DNA from: Rhizobiales bacterium UBA3584
GTDB taxonomy: Bacteria; Pseudomonadota; Alphaproteobacteria; Rhizobiales; Devosiaceae
Direction: 5' to 3'
Assembly (NCBI GenBank): GCA_002375765.1
Contig: DFMV01000083.1
Location: 26,896-46,692 of the forward strand
DNA length: 19,797 nucleotides
Part shown: positions 1 through 7,018 of the stretch, piece by piece
How the letters are laid out: each line of letters starts with the position of its first letter
Numbering within the stretch: position 1 is the first letter of the stretch
Program-made: the position numbers and the translations under genes
Notes under the pieces: generated by a model
Seen by the model: only the letters and a program-made list of their open reading frames with translations
Databases searched by the model: none
Told to the model about the DNA's origin: nothing

Positions 1-450
1 CAGCATGGCGAACCAGAAGTTCGGCAGCGCAATGCCGATCTGGGTCAGACCCATGGTGCCGGCATCGATCGGCGAATTGCGGTTGGTCGCCGCCAGCACG
101 CCCAGCGGTATCCCGATCAGCGTCGCCAGCACCAGCGCATAGATCGCCAGCGGAATGGATACCCACAGCCGCGCCGCAATCAGATCGATCACTGGCGTTC
201 GATAGGTATAGCTGATCCCGAAATCACCGCTGGCCATCCCGGCGAGCCAGGTCCAGTAGCGCACAACAACCGGCGCATCGAGCCCCAGTTGCACCCGCAG
301 CGCCGTCAGCGCTTCGGGCGAGGCATTGAGCCCGAGCATGAACCGCGCCGGATCGCCCGGCAGCACCTCGAGCACGAAAAAGATAACCACACTGGCCACC
401 AGAAGGCTGATGGCCAGCGAAACAGCGCGGCGCAGAACGAAGTTCAGCAT
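1..450 (-). CDS. Peptide-type ABC transporter permease, DppB/OppB family (partial, C-terminus beyond window edge)
   Basis: This is the first 150 codons of an inner-membrane permease; the rest lies left of position 1. The protein begins MLNFVLRRAVSLAISLLVAS, a basic start followed by a first membrane helix, then FVLEVLPGDPARFML, which is the LPGDP signature after helix 1 of DppB-type permeases. After a periplasmic stretch come further hydrophobic segments (around residues 95-120) typical of the binding-protein-dependent transport domain. The start codon is 19 bases after the stop of the substrate-binding protein gene, so the two form an operon. The family imports di- or oligopeptides, nickel chelates or related solutes together with a second permease (DppC) and ATPases that presumably follow outside the window. 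The ribosome site is weak (GGCGGG directly before ATG), suggesting translational coupling. The exact substrate cannot be read from the sequence. Confidence 0.9.
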   Translation of the reverse strand, partial: MLNFVLRRAVSLAISLLVASVVIFFVLEVLPGDPARFMLGLNASPEALTALRVQLGLDAPVVVRYWTWLAGMASGDFGISYTYRTPVIDLIAARLWVSIPLAIYALVLATLIGIPLGVLAATNRNSPIDAGTMGLTQIGIALPNFWFAML

Positions 451-469
451 CCCGCCGCCCGGATTTGTG

Positions 470-1948
470 TCACCGGGCCCAACGAACCCCGGTCAGATCG
501 GTCGCCTGTGTCGGTGCATTCACCCACAGCCCCTCAAGGTCGGCATTCTGCACCCCGGCCTTGGCCAGCTGGAAGATATAGGCGTTGACGAAATTCTCCG
601 AGATATTGCGCTGCAGATCGCCCAGCAATGCATTGCGCGCTTCCGGTTCGATCGTGCGGGCCAACTCGTCCCACAGCGCTACGAACTCGGGCGCCCCATA
701 ACCGAAATAATAGTCCTCGCGGCCATAGATCTCGATATCCATCGGCTCGGTGTGCGAAATCACCGTCAGATCGAAATCGCCCTCGCCGAACACCTGTTCG
801 AGCCACTGGGCCCATTCGACATTGACGATTTGTGTTTCGATCCCCACGTCGCGCAACTGCGCCGCGATGATCTCCCCGCCGCGCCGCGCATAGACCGGCG
901 GCGGCAGCGCCAGCGACAGCCGCAATCCGCTCACCCCGGCTTCAGCCAGCAACTCCCGCGACCGCTCCGGATCGTATTCGGACAATTCGGTAAGATCGAG
1001 ATAGGCCGGATGATGCGGCGCGAAATGCGTCCCGATTGGCGTGCCGTACCCGAACATCGCCCCATCGATCACCGCCTGCCGGTCGATCGCACGGGCAATC
1101 GCCTCGCGCACGAGGACATCGTTCAGCGGCTCGCGCCGGTTGTTCATCGCCAGTATCGTTTCGCCCTCGGTGGTGCCCACCACAACCTCAAACCGCGGAT
1201 CGGCATCGAGCTGCGCCAGTGTTTCGGGTGCCGGAAACACCGGAAACGTATCGACATCTTCGGCCATCATCGCCGCAAACGCCGCCGTTGGGTCGGAAAT
1301 GAACCGGAATGTCGCCCGCTCCAGCAGCGCCGGCTCGCCCCAATACTCCTCATTGCGCACCAGGATAACGCTATCGCCCTGCCGCCAGTCCTCGAACCGG
1401 AACGGCCCCGTCCCCACCGGATCGGTCGCGTTGGTCTCGGCACTCTCGGGCGCCACGATCACCGCGTCGCCCCAGGCCATATTGAAGGGAAAATTGCCGT
1501 TCGGCTGGCTCAGCGTCACCACCACCGTCAGGTCGTCGACCGCCTCAACGCTCTCGATATCGGCAAACAGGAACTTCTGGGCATTGACCGAATCCTCGGC
1601 TCGCGCCCGGTTGAGCGAAAACACAACATCGTCCGCAGTCAGCGCCGATCCGTCATGGAAGGCCACGCCCTCGGCCAGATGGAAGGTATAGGTGAGCCCA
1701 TCCCCGGACACGTCCCAGCTCTGCGCCAGCGCAGGCAGAATATCGCCATCCGGCCCGAATCGGGTCAGCCCTTCGAACAGATTTGCGTAAACCACCTCGT
1801 CGATCGCCGCCGCCGCGTTCGATGTCGGGTCCATATGCGGCGGTTCGAGCACCAGCCCCACAACAATATCGGTCCGCTGCGCCATGGCCGGCATCGATGC
1901 CAGAACCAATAAAGCAAAAACCGCTGTTGCACGAATGACTTGGTGCAT
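470..1948 (-). CDS. ABC transporter substrate-binding protein, family 5 (peptide/nickel/opine type)
   Basis: A 492-residue periplasmic solute receptor of the DppA/OppA class. The frame is open further upstream to 2098, but I choose the ATG at 1948. It is preceded by a purine-rich AAGGGAAGGGAAAAGA ribosome site and begins a clear signal peptide (MHQVIRATAVFALLVLASMP, cleavage probably after AMA at residue 23). The mature part starts with the strand DIVVGLVLEPPHMDPTS, and later holds YTFHLAEGVAFHDGSALTAD, the family-5 signature around the FHDG motif, followed by DDVVFSLNRA. The length fits the roughly 500-residue family. It delivers ligand to the permease encoded just downstream. No lipobox is present, so it should be soluble in the periplasm. 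The first gene of such operons usually fixes specificity, but peptide, dipeptide or opine cannot be distinguished here. Confidence 0.92.
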   Translation of the reverse strand: MHQVIRATAVFALLVLASMPAMAQRTDIVVGLVLEPPHMDPTSNAAAAIDEVVYANLFEGLTRFGPDGDILPALAQSWDVSGDGLTYTFHLAEGVAFHDGSALTADDVVFSLNRARAEDSVNAQKFLFADIESVEAVDDLTVVVTLSQPNGNFPFNMAWGDAVIVAPESAETNATDPVGTGPFRFEDWRQGDSVILVRNEEYWGEPALLERATFRFISDPTAAFAAMMAEDVDTFPVFPAPETLAQLDADPRFEVVVGTTEGETILAMNNRREPLNDVLVREAIARAIDRQAVIDGAMFGYGTPIGTHFAPHHPAYLDLTELSEYDPERSRELLAEAGVSGLRLSLALPPPVYARRGGEIIAAQLRDVGIETQIVNVEWAQWLEQVFGEGDFDLTVISHTEPMDIEIYGREDYYFGYGAPEFVALWDELARTIEPEARNALLGDLQRNISENFVNAYIFQLAKAGVQNADLEGLWVNAPTQATDLTGVRWAR

Positions 1949-2074
1949 TCTTCTTTTCCCTTCCCTTAAGGTACGTGCCATCATTACCTCCGATAGCGCC
2001 GCCCTTTCACCCATAAGCCGGATGGCGCTTATCGGCAACACTGCCCCTTGGATGTGGAACATTATGTACCGATT

Positions 2075-2096
2075 GGACATTGTCCTTGCATTCGCC
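2075..2096. promoter_or_regulatory. Palindrome GGACATTGTCC in the divergent promoter region
   Basis: The 194-base gap between the divergent ABC operon and the 72-aa gene contains a perfect 5+5 inverted repeat (GGACA-T-TGTCC, 2075-2085). It overlaps a possible rightward -35 box (TTGGAC), followed 17 bases on by CATACT; TTGTCC-N16-TATATT is an overlapping alternative. An operator for the ABC operon or the small gene is an inference from position only. Confidence 0.3.
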
Positions 2097-2141
2097 ATAC
2101 TTATATTGGCATCGATTGCCTAACGATCACGAGGGTTTGCT

Positions 2142-2360
2142 ATGGCCCACAATGAAAATTCATTTCTAGACCGCCTGCGCATCCGCCGCGCCGAAGCCGC
2201 CTTGACGGCGACCGAGCCCGAATGGATCGAGAACCTGCGCGACTTCGGGCTGATGGCGTCCGGCGTGTACCAGGATCTGCGCGGCGATACCCGCGAAAGC
2301 TTCATGCACTTCCGCCGCTGGCTCAAGGCAGGCTTCCGCAAGTTCGCCAGCCGCGATTGA
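2142..2360 (+). CDS. Small conserved-looking hypothetical protein, 72 aa
   Basis: The product begins MAHNENSFLDRLRIRRAEAA and ends FMHFRRWLKAGFRKFASRD. It is soluble, charged and probably helical, with alternating basic and acidic residues, an aromatic-rich C-terminal third and no signal peptide, membrane segment or cysteine. I do not recognise a family. Support for a real gene: a GAGGGT ribosome site 7 bases before ATG, GC-rich third codon positions, an upstream promoter candidate at 2075-2096, and a strong terminator 22 bases after the stop. It is transcribed away from the ABC transporter operon and appears to be a one-gene unit. Confidence 0.75.
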   Translation: MAHNENSFLDRLRIRRAEAALTATEPEWIENLRDFGLMASGVYQDLRGDTRESFMHFRRWLKAGFRKFASRD

Positions 2361-2382
2361 CATTATTGAACACAAAAGCAAG

Positions 2383-2408
2383 GGCCGGGATCATTTCCCG
2401 GCCTTTTT
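2383..2408 (+). terminator. Rho-independent terminator of the 72-aa gene
   Basis: Perfect 8-bp stem GGCCGGGA / TCCCGGCC with a 5-base loop, followed directly by five T residues, 22 bases after the stop codon at 2360. Confidence 0.9.
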
Positions 2409-2448
2409 CGTTGTGCCAGTGCACCTTGCGGGGGGCAAACTCAGTAGA

Positions 2449-2551
2449 GCGCTTCCAGGATAAGTGGGTACCACTTATCCGGTTCGGAAGCGCGACAAAA
2501 CAAAAAGCTTAGAGCAATTGAAGCGATTCGAAGAAGCGCTGAAATGCTCTA
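2449..2551 (+). repeat. Dispersed two-hairpin repeat, copy A
   Basis: Hairpin 1 (2449-2493) has outer arms GCGCTTCC / GGAAGCGC and inner arms GGATAAGTGG / CCACTTATCC around a GTA loop, with a bulged A on one side and GGTTC on the other. A linker GACAAAACAA leads to a weaker hairpin 2 bounded by TAGAGCA (2510-2516) and TGCTCTA (2545-2551). It lies between a terminator and the ribosome site of the I78 lipoprotein gene, so it may form part of that gene's leader. Related copies are at 8624, 14481 and 17852. The two-palindrome layout recalls RIME elements of rhizobia, but I cannot assign it to a named family. Confidence 0.85.
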
Positions 2552-2568
2552 GTATCGAGGAATTCAGC

Positions 2569-2892
2569 ATGCCGATAATGAAAACCACCCTTGGCGGTCT
2601 CGCCCTTGCCACCTCCATCGCTCTTGCGGGCTGTTCGACCACCGTCACCCCACCCGACACCTCCATGCCCCCTCCGGTCGATTGCGGCGCCCAGGCGCTT
2701 GCGGGCAAGACGGGAGAATCGGTGATCGGCAGCACGGCGCAGGACGTCCGCGTAGGCGGCGAGCCCATCAATGCCCCCGGCACCGTCCGCGTCATAACCC
2801 CCGGCATGGCCGTCACCCAGGATTTCCGCCCTGACCGCCTCAATCTCGAAGTCGATGCGGCAGGCAATCTCGTACGCGCCTATTGCAGCTAA
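2569..2892 (+). CDS. Peptidase inhibitor I78 family lipoprotein, 107 aa
   Basis: The frame is open from 2464, but that part runs through repeat A. The ATG at 2569 has GAGG eight bases upstream and starts a lipoprotein signal: a basic beginning (MPIMK), a hydrophobic stretch and the lipobox LALAGC with C22 as the lipidated residue. After a proline-rich spacer the domain runs from C39 (DCGAQALAG) through VRVITPGMAVTQDFRPDRLN to a C-terminal AYCS (C106). This RVI-PG-AVT--(F/Y)RPDRLN pattern with flanking cysteines is the hallmark of the I78 family of small serine-protease inhibitors related to elastase and subtilisin inhibitors. The protein probably sits on an envelope membrane and guards against proteases. 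It may share a promoter with the secreted-protein gene at 3014. The ATG at 2578 is an alternative start. Confidence 0.85.
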   Translation: MPIMKTTLGGLALATSIALAGCSTTVTPPDTSMPPPVDCGAQALAGKTGESVIGSTAQDVRVGGEPINAPGTVRVITPGMAVTQDFRPDRLNLEVDAAGNLVRAYCS

Positions 2893-2899
2893 AGCTTAT

Positions 2900-2925
2900 G
2901 GCCGGGCGCCCCGCGTCCGGCCTTT
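2900..2925 (+). terminator. Possible weak terminator after the I78 gene
   Basis: GGCCGG / CCGGCC stem with an 11-base GC-rich loop and only TTT behind it, starting 8 bases after the stop codon. The short T run makes full termination doubtful. Confidence 0.4.
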
Positions 2926-3013
2926 CTGGCATCATTGTGATGCAACCACACCCTTCCAAATGAAACCGGGTGCCCCTCTGCCGCATTCCCCTCCTGATCC
3001 GAGGAGTTTCCTG

Positions 3014-3439
3014 ATGCGTCAGATTGTTCTTGCCCTGTCCTTTGCCCTTTTCAGCGCCACCAGCGCGAACGCCATCGAATGCCTCAACGGCCAGTCCGGA
3101 GACATTCTCAGCCTTGAGAGTTGGCAATTGCTCGATGGCGAGAGCGACAGCGAAAAGACCCTCAGCATTTCCCTCCACCATGCCGGTCCGGTCGGCATCC
3201 GCCTGATCGACGCAACCGTCCGCTTCCAGGACGTGCTGGGCGAGCGCATCGGCGAATTCCCGCTTGAGCGCGCCGATGGAATCGACCCGCAAGCCGATTA
3301 CAGTTTCAGCCACGTCGTAGCCGGCACAATTCTGGAGCGATTGGAAAACCTTCATCCCGACGATATCGAGGGCATCGCCTGCGTCCGCGCGCTGGTCTAT
3401 GAAGACGGAACGCTCAAGGATTTCGCGGACCAGGGATAG
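3014..3439 (+). CDS. Secreted periplasmic hypothetical protein, 141 aa
   Basis: The start at 3014 is chosen over the longer open frame from 2855 because GAGGAG lies upstream at a suitable distance and the product then begins with a clean signal peptide (MRQIVLALSFALFSATSANA, cleavage after ANA at residue 20). The mature protein is about 121 residues, acidic, with alternating hydrophobic strands, and has one cysteine near its start (IECLNG) and one near its end (GIACVRAL) that could form a disulfide. A segment with LLDGESDSEKTLSISLHHAG and VRFQDVLGERIGEFPLER suggests an immunoglobulin-like or other beta fold, but I do not recognise a family. It lies downstream of the I78 inhibitor lipoprotein in the same direction, so both may act in the envelope. 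Confidence 0.8.
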   Translation: MRQIVLALSFALFSATSANAIECLNGQSGDILSLESWQLLDGESDSEKTLSISLHHAGPVGIRLIDATVRFQDVLGERIGEFPLERADGIDPQADYSFSHVVAGTILERLENLHPDDIEGIACVRALVYEDGTLKDFADQG

Positions 3440-3460
3440 GGACAGACGCCGCCCGCCCAA

Positions 3461-3489
3461 AAAACTGGAGCACCCGCCCGGTATGCTCC
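3461..3489 (-). terminator. Minus-strand terminator downstream of tRNA-Asp
   Basis: On the minus strand, GGAGCA and TGCTCC pair around an 11-base loop and are followed by AG and six T residues. It faces transcription coming from tRNA-Asp and is the first good stop signal after that gene, about 300 bases on. Confidence 0.6.
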
Positions 3490-3693
3490 GAACGAGTGCT
3501 CATGGCCGAACCGCATGACAAATTTGGGGGCTCGCTAGCGATTCAGGCCATGGGTAACATGTTCGTGAATTGGGGCAACAGCACGGCCATCAAAAGGCAA
3601 TTCCAAGAACACGCACCCGCGGGCCCACCCAACACGCAAATCCATGCATTCTGGCGGTAAGATACTGCCAATGTTCCAGCAATGTTTGTAGGG

Positions 3694-3719
3694 GAAGTGA
3701 CCGGACTCGAACCGCGACC
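3694..3719 (-). pseudogene. Degenerate fragment of the tRNA-Asp 3' half
   Basis: On the minus strand the segment reads GGTCGCGGTTCGAGTCCGGT followed by CACTTC. It matches the T-arm and 3' acceptor strand of the intact tRNA-Asp at 3788-3864 with one deletion and a few substitutions. It lies about 70 bases downstream of the gene in the same direction. No 5' half, anticodon arm or CCA is present. Copies of a tRNA 3' end are typical scars of integration at tRNA genes, but a local duplication would look the same. Confidence 0.6.
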
Positions 3720-3787
3720 AGCTGCCGGCGCAAGACAAAAACTCTGCCTGCCACGCGGTGAAAAATCACTGAGGGATCAAGGGAAAG

Positions 3788-3864
<77 letters not shown>

Positions 3865-3904
3865 TTGCGACCCCGGAGCGCTTCGGCCCCGGCAAGGTGG
3901 GCTT

Positions 3905-3933
3905 CGTTTAACGGGGTCCCCCAACCAAGTCAA
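3905..3933 (-). promoter_or_regulatory. Promoter of tRNA-Asp
   Basis: Minus-strand -35 TTGACT (3928-3933), a 17-base spacer, then -10 TAAACG (3905-3910), placing the start of transcription about 35 bases before the tRNA. The same layout precedes tRNA-Val and tRNA-Leu in this window. Confidence 0.6.
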
Positions 3934-4121
3934 GCGGGTTTCATGTCAGTTTCGAAATCATTTTTCACTGCCATCTGATTTGCGCGCTAACGCCTTAAAA
4001 TTTCTCGGGTTATCCCCAACCACCACCTGGTCGGCGCGTCGCATGCGATGCCCGGCGACCGCCTATCTGCCTCCCGACGTCTGTGATAGACAAAGCCGGT
4101 AAACCAGAGGAGAAAACCGGC

Positions 4122-4331
4122 ATGCGCCTCGATATGGTCGCGCTCATCGTGGTGATAATTTTCGGCGTGCTTTGGCTGGGCATCAGCCTTGCCGGCATTG
4201 TCGTGGTCATGCCGTTCGGCCTGCTGGCCCTGGTGCCCATCGCGATTGCCCTGGGTCTGCTCGTTGTCGTCATCCAGCAACGCCTGCGCAATAAGGAAGA
4301 CGACTACTACGACAAGAATGTCGACAAGTGA
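4122..4331 (+). CDS. Small two-helix inner-membrane protein, 69 aa
   Basis: The start at 4122 (MRLDMVALIVV) is preferred over the open frame from 4083 because AGAGGAGA lies a suitable distance upstream. The protein is almost entirely two hydrophobic segments, about residues 5-25 and 28-50, joined by a very short turn. It ends in a hydrophilic tail QQRLRNKEDDYYDKNVDK that should face the cytoplasm. No domain family is recognisable. The stop is 19 bases before the YbjQ-family gene, so the two are almost certainly co-transcribed; a shared role at the membrane is an inference from this pairing. Confidence 0.75.
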   Translation: MRLDMVALIVVIIFGVLWLGISLAGIVVVMPFGLLALVPIAIALGLLVVVIQQRLRNKEDDYYDKNVDK

Positions 4332-4350
4332 TCAGCACGGAGACCGAACA

Positions 4351-4665
4351 ATGATCATCAGCACCGCCGAAACCATTGCCGGCCGGACAATTACCGAAAC
4401 CATCGGCATCGCCAGGGGCAATACGATTCGCGCCCGCCACGTGGGAACCGATATCATTGCCGGGCTGCGCAATCTCGTCGGCGGCGAAGTTGGCGAATAT
4501 ACCAAGCTCATGGCCGAAGCGCGCGAGCAGGCCCTCGATCGCATGATGGCAAACGCCCAGACCATGGGTGCCGACGCCGTGGTCAGCGTACGGATCACAA
4601 CCTCGATGATTGCTCAGGGCGCGGCCGAAATTCTCGCCTACGGCACGGCGGTGCGGCTCGAATGA
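4351..4665 (+). CDS. YbjQ/UPF0145 family protein, 104 aa
   Basis: The 104-residue product begins MIISTAETIAGRTITETIGI and continues with GNTIRARHVGTDIIAGLRNL, VGGEVGEYTKLMAEAREQAL and a MGADAVVSVRITTSMI strand. This full pattern defines the YbjQ/UPF0145 family (a putative heavy-metal-binding domain that assembles into a ring-like pentamer in solved structures). The length matches the family (about 105 residues), no cysteine ligands are present, and the molecular function is not known. A GGAG site lies 8 bases before the ATG. It follows the small membrane-protein gene by 19 bases. Confidence 0.93.
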   Translation: MIISTAETIAGRTITETIGIARGNTIRARHVGTDIIAGLRNLVGGEVGEYTKLMAEAREQALDRMMANAQTMGADAVVSVRITTSMIAQGAAEILAYGTAVRLE

Positions 4666-4799
4666 TTGTCGTCGCATAACGAGGTGAACGAGAATCGGCA
4701 GGAACATCAATCGTCCTCCGCTCATTTTCAGCTACCCACTTCAGTCGCCCGAACCACGCTACCGAAAGAATTCCAAAGGGAGGTCGGCAAAGAACTCTC

Positions 4800-5231
4800 A
4801 TGACCGATCGACTGGAAATCACGGCCAACCTGTCCATTCCCCTCTCGGAGGTGGAACTCAATTTCGTGCGCAGTTCGGGGCCCGGCGGCCAGAACGTCAA
4901 CAAGGTGGCAACCGCCGTACAACTGCGCTTCGACGCTGCCGCATCCCCATCGCTGCCAGATGGCGTGCGCACCCGCCTCATCGCGCAGGCCGGCTCACGG
5001 GCCACAAAGGACGGCGTAATCGTTCTCACCGCCGACCGTCATCGCACACAGCCACTCAACCGCGAGGACGCTCTCAATCGCCTTGCCGAAATGATCCGGA
5101 CGGCTACCCACGTCCCGCGAAAGCGCCGCCCCACGAAACCCACCCTCGCCTCCAAGCGCCGCCGCCTGGATGCCAAGACCCGCCGCGGTGCCATAAAGAG
5201 CCTGCGCGGCAACAAACCGGGATTTGACTGA
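4800..5231 (+). CDS. arfB: Alternative ribosome-rescue peptidyl-tRNA hydrolase ArfB
   Basis: A 143-residue class-I release-factor-like protein that frees peptides from ribosomes stalled without a stop codon. The GGQ catalytic loop is at residues 29-31 in the context SSGPGGQNVNKVATAV, identical in style to YaeJ/ArfB. The codon-recognition domain of true release factors is absent, and the size matches the 140-residue E. coli protein. The last 38 residues form the long basic tail (KRRPTKPTLASKRRRLDAKT and onward, ending KSLRGNKPGFD) that in this family enters the empty mRNA channel. An AGGGAGG lies somewhat far from the ATG (about 16 bases). It stands alone, between the YbjQ gene and a convergent nuclease gene. 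Its presence is common in alphaproteobacteria alongside or instead of tmRNA. Confidence 0.95.
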   Translation: MTDRLEITANLSIPLSEVELNFVRSSGPGGQNVNKVATAVQLRFDAAASPSLPDGVRTRLIAQAGSRATKDGVIVLTADRHRTQPLNREDALNRLAEMIRTATHVPRKRRPTKPTLASKRRRLDAKTRRGAIKSLRGNKPGFD

Positions 5232-5281
5232 TTGATCGGCCAGTTCAACAGGCCGGCTGCCCTCAAGCGATCAGGCCCTGC

Positions 5282-5818
5282 TCACGCGCCCGGCCTGGGC
5301 GGCACGCTATCGCGCGCCGAATAGCGCGAAAACACCTGCCGCCCCTTTTGTCTGGCGTCCGCCAGCCACAGTTTTTTCCGCGCGCCCTCGGGCTCAAGGT
5401 GCTTATACACACCGCCGGAGAACTTCGGCCAGTCGAGCGCCAGACCACACCGGACCAGTTCAGCCGCCAGGTCGCGTCCATCGGGCAAAAAGCACTGCGC
5501 CACCATCCGGTCGTAAGAAAGTTCAGGTTTGATTTGGGCGGTAATCGTCTGCCCCTTGCACAACTGCACCAGAGCCCATTTTGATTTCTGTCCCCAGGGA
5601 TGCTCGAGCTCGGGCGCATCTATCCCCGCCAGCCGGATACGGATCTTGTCGATAACGATGGTATCGCCATCGATCACCCAGCAGCGCCCCCTGATAACGC
5701 TTGGCCGCCGGACGACCTCTGGCTCGATCCTGACCGGCCGAACAACCGCGGGCCCGGTCCTGCGTGATGGTGTGCCGGGCGTAAACAGAAACAGGATGAA
5801 TCGGCGCCAAAACCGCAT
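5282..5818 (-). CDS. Membrane-anchored or secreted thermonuclease (SNase family), 178 aa
   Basis: A staphylococcal-nuclease fold protein that should cut DNA or RNA outside the cytoplasm with calcium. The beginning (MRFWRRFILFLFTPGTP) is a short positively charged hydrophobic anchor without a clear cleavage site. The catalytic domain starts at about residue 41 with RCWVIDGDTIV and holds all expected active-site residues: D52 in DGDT, R62 and the D67/E70 pair in IRLAGIDAPE, and R104 in SYDRMVA, matching SNase D21, R35, D40/E43 and R87. The C-terminal part includes ELVRCGLALDWPKFSGGVYK and a basic end. It is convergent with arfB, 50 bases away. The DNA-degrading role is a family inference. Confidence 0.92.
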   Translation of the reverse strand: MRFWRRFILFLFTPGTPSRRTGPAVVRPVRIEPEVVRRPSVIRGRCWVIDGDTIVIDKIRIRLAGIDAPELEHPWGQKSKWALVQLCKGQTITAQIKPELSYDRMVAQCFLPDGRDLAAELVRCGLALDWPKFSGGVYKHLEPEGARKKLWLADARQKGRQVFSRYSARDSVPPRPGA

Positions 5819-6222
5819 GTCCCCGCTGCTCCCCCTTGCTCCTCGGTCCCAATCTGGCGGTTCGAGCCCCGGGGCGCAAGCAACAGCCCTTGGTTACGAC
5901 TAACCAAACTTTGCACTGGAAAGGAAAATGATGGGCGATGACATTCCGCTTTTGCTGTGGTTTTTGGCATGGATACCCCGCACCACCAGATAGCCGGCCA
6001 TTGATTTCGTTTGCGAATTTTGCAGCCCTTCCTGCACATACCAGCTTGATGATGGCGCGGGGGACAGCCGGATTTCGATCCATTGTGGTCGTTCACACTT
6101 GGCGTCCGGAATAGCGGCTTTGAGCCTGAGTTGACCATAGTTCGGTACGCGGATACGGAACCGGGTGGCCGCTGACTGCATGCTCGACAGATGGTGGTGG
6201 CTGAATATCGAGGTGTATGCGC
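5819..6222. other. Weakly coding 400-base region with one hairpin
   Basis: Between the nuclease start and the GFA gene. It contains a perfect hairpin TTGGTTA-CGAC-TAACCAA (5890-5907), about 75 bases upstream of the nuclease start codon, which could be an operator, and one doubtful minus-strand frame (5900-6181). Nothing else is recognisable. Confidence 0.5.
5900..6181 (-). CDS. Doubtful hypothetical protein, 93 aa
   Basis: The frame begins MQSAATRFRIRVPNYGQLRL and ends SPIIFLSSAKFG. Composition and codon use are not absurd for this genome (balanced hydrophobic content, moderate third-position GC), and it is the best frame of the region. There is, however, no convincing ribosome site before the ATG, and I recognise no family. 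The stop codon lies inside the TTGGTTA hairpin. It could be a real small gene, the decayed end of a larger one, or chance; it runs in the same direction as the nuclease gene 82 bases downstream. Confidence 0.3.
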   Translation of the reverse strand: MQSAATRFRIRVPNYGQLRLKAAIPDAKCERPQWIEIRLSPAPSSSWYVQEGLQNSQTKSMAGYLVVRGIHAKNHSKSGMSSPIIFLSSAKFG

Positions 6223-6630
6223 ATGACTAGTCCAGCGACCGGACGGTGCCTATGCGGCGCTGTGAAGTTCCACGTATCGGGAGAGTTCGAGAGCTTCTTC
6301 CTTTGCCACTGCTCGCGCTGCCGCAAGGATAGCGGCTCGGCCCACTCGGCAAACCTGTTTTCGTCCACCGCGAAGATCACGTGGTTGTCGGGTGAGAACA
6401 ATATCAAGTCCTTCCGGCTTGCCGGATCACGGCACGTAAAGTGCTTTTGTACGGAATGCGGCTCTGCGCTCCCGTTTTCTCAAGTGAGCGAGGGTGTGAT
6501 TGTCGTCCCGGCAGGGTCCCTTGACAGTGGGACCGGCATACGGCCCAACGCGCACATATGCTTTTCCAGTCGTGCAAGCTGGGACGACGACCTGGCGTCA
6601 CTCGAAACGATCGACGGCCTTCCCGGTTAA
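6223..6630 (+). CDS. GFA-family (CENP-V/GFA domain) zinc protein, 135 aa
   Basis: A small protein with the GFA fold of glutathione-dependent formaldehyde-activating enzyme homologues. Two ATGs are possible; I take 6223 because GAGG lies 9 bases before it but only 3 before the one at 6217. All structural zinc ligands are visible: C9/C11 in GRCLCGAVKF, C28, C30 and C33 in LCHCSRCRK, and C74, C76 and C79 in VKCFCTECGSALP. The motif order and spacing match the family, and the length (135) is normal. Most members have no proven reaction, and the formaldehyde role does not carry over automatically. It has no operon partners. Base composition is slightly lower in GC than the clp genes. Confidence 0.92.
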   Translation: MTSPATGRCLCGAVKFHVSGEFESFFLCHCSRCRKDSGSAHSANLFSSTAKITWLSGENNIKSFRLAGSRHVKCFCTECGSALPFSQVSEGVIVVPAGSLDSGTGIRPNAHICFSSRASWDDDLASLETIDGLPG

Positions 6631-7018
6631 ACATACAACTTTGGTGGGCGCACCATGGCGTGCGGAACGAAGTCCGGGAAATGGCGATCCGCGTTGATCA
6701 TCGCTGTCGCTGCCCTCGTCAGGCACTGACAGCAGCTTTCCGCCCCGTTGCGGTCGTTTGTGTCGGCGGTCATTGCTCCTGAAACCAGACCTTGCCGGTG
6801 CTCGTCGTCATCGGCGATATCTTCGCAGGAATTCGGCGCAGAACTCGCATTTTTGTCGGGGCTTCGCGCAACGACATGTCTTTTCTGGAAATATTTTCCT
6901 CAGTCACCAAACTGCCAAAAGAAAATTGAAATATCGTTCTACACTTTGAAGCGACGGTAATCCCTTTTCGAGGTATCGACGACACCGAGATTGCACTGGC
7001 TATGAGAGGTGGAAACCG
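6631..7018. other. Gene-free, AT-richer stretch
   Basis: 388 bases without a supportable gene. The right half (about 6880-6960) is noticeably AT-richer than the rest of the window and probably carries the promoter of the gene at 7019. Short frames in it lack ribosome sites and family resemblance. Confidence 0.55.

Larger units (their letters stand above)
3440..3787. other. Intergenic stretch without a supportable gene
   Basis: It holds a minus-strand terminator (3461-3489) and a degenerate tRNA-Asp fragment (3694-3719). A 67-codon minus-strand frame (3535-3738) starts inside the tRNA fragment, shows no ribosome site and matches nothing I know. Nothing else is evident. Confidence 0.6.

Noticed and set aside
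326..1912. 528-codon plus-strand open frame opposite the substrate-binding protein
   Set aside because: It is the antisense shadow of the ABC receptor gene: arginine- and histidine-rich, without a family pattern or ribosome site.
3535..3738. 67-codon minus-strand frame between tRNA-Asp and its terminator
   Set aside because: It starts inside the tRNA fragment, so its first residues are translated tRNA; no ribosome site and no family. A remnant is possible but not supportable as a gene.
5523..6138. Long minus-strand frames upstream of the nuclease
   Set aside because: They overlap the SNase gene in another frame and have Arg/Gly/Pro-rich, non-protein-like composition.
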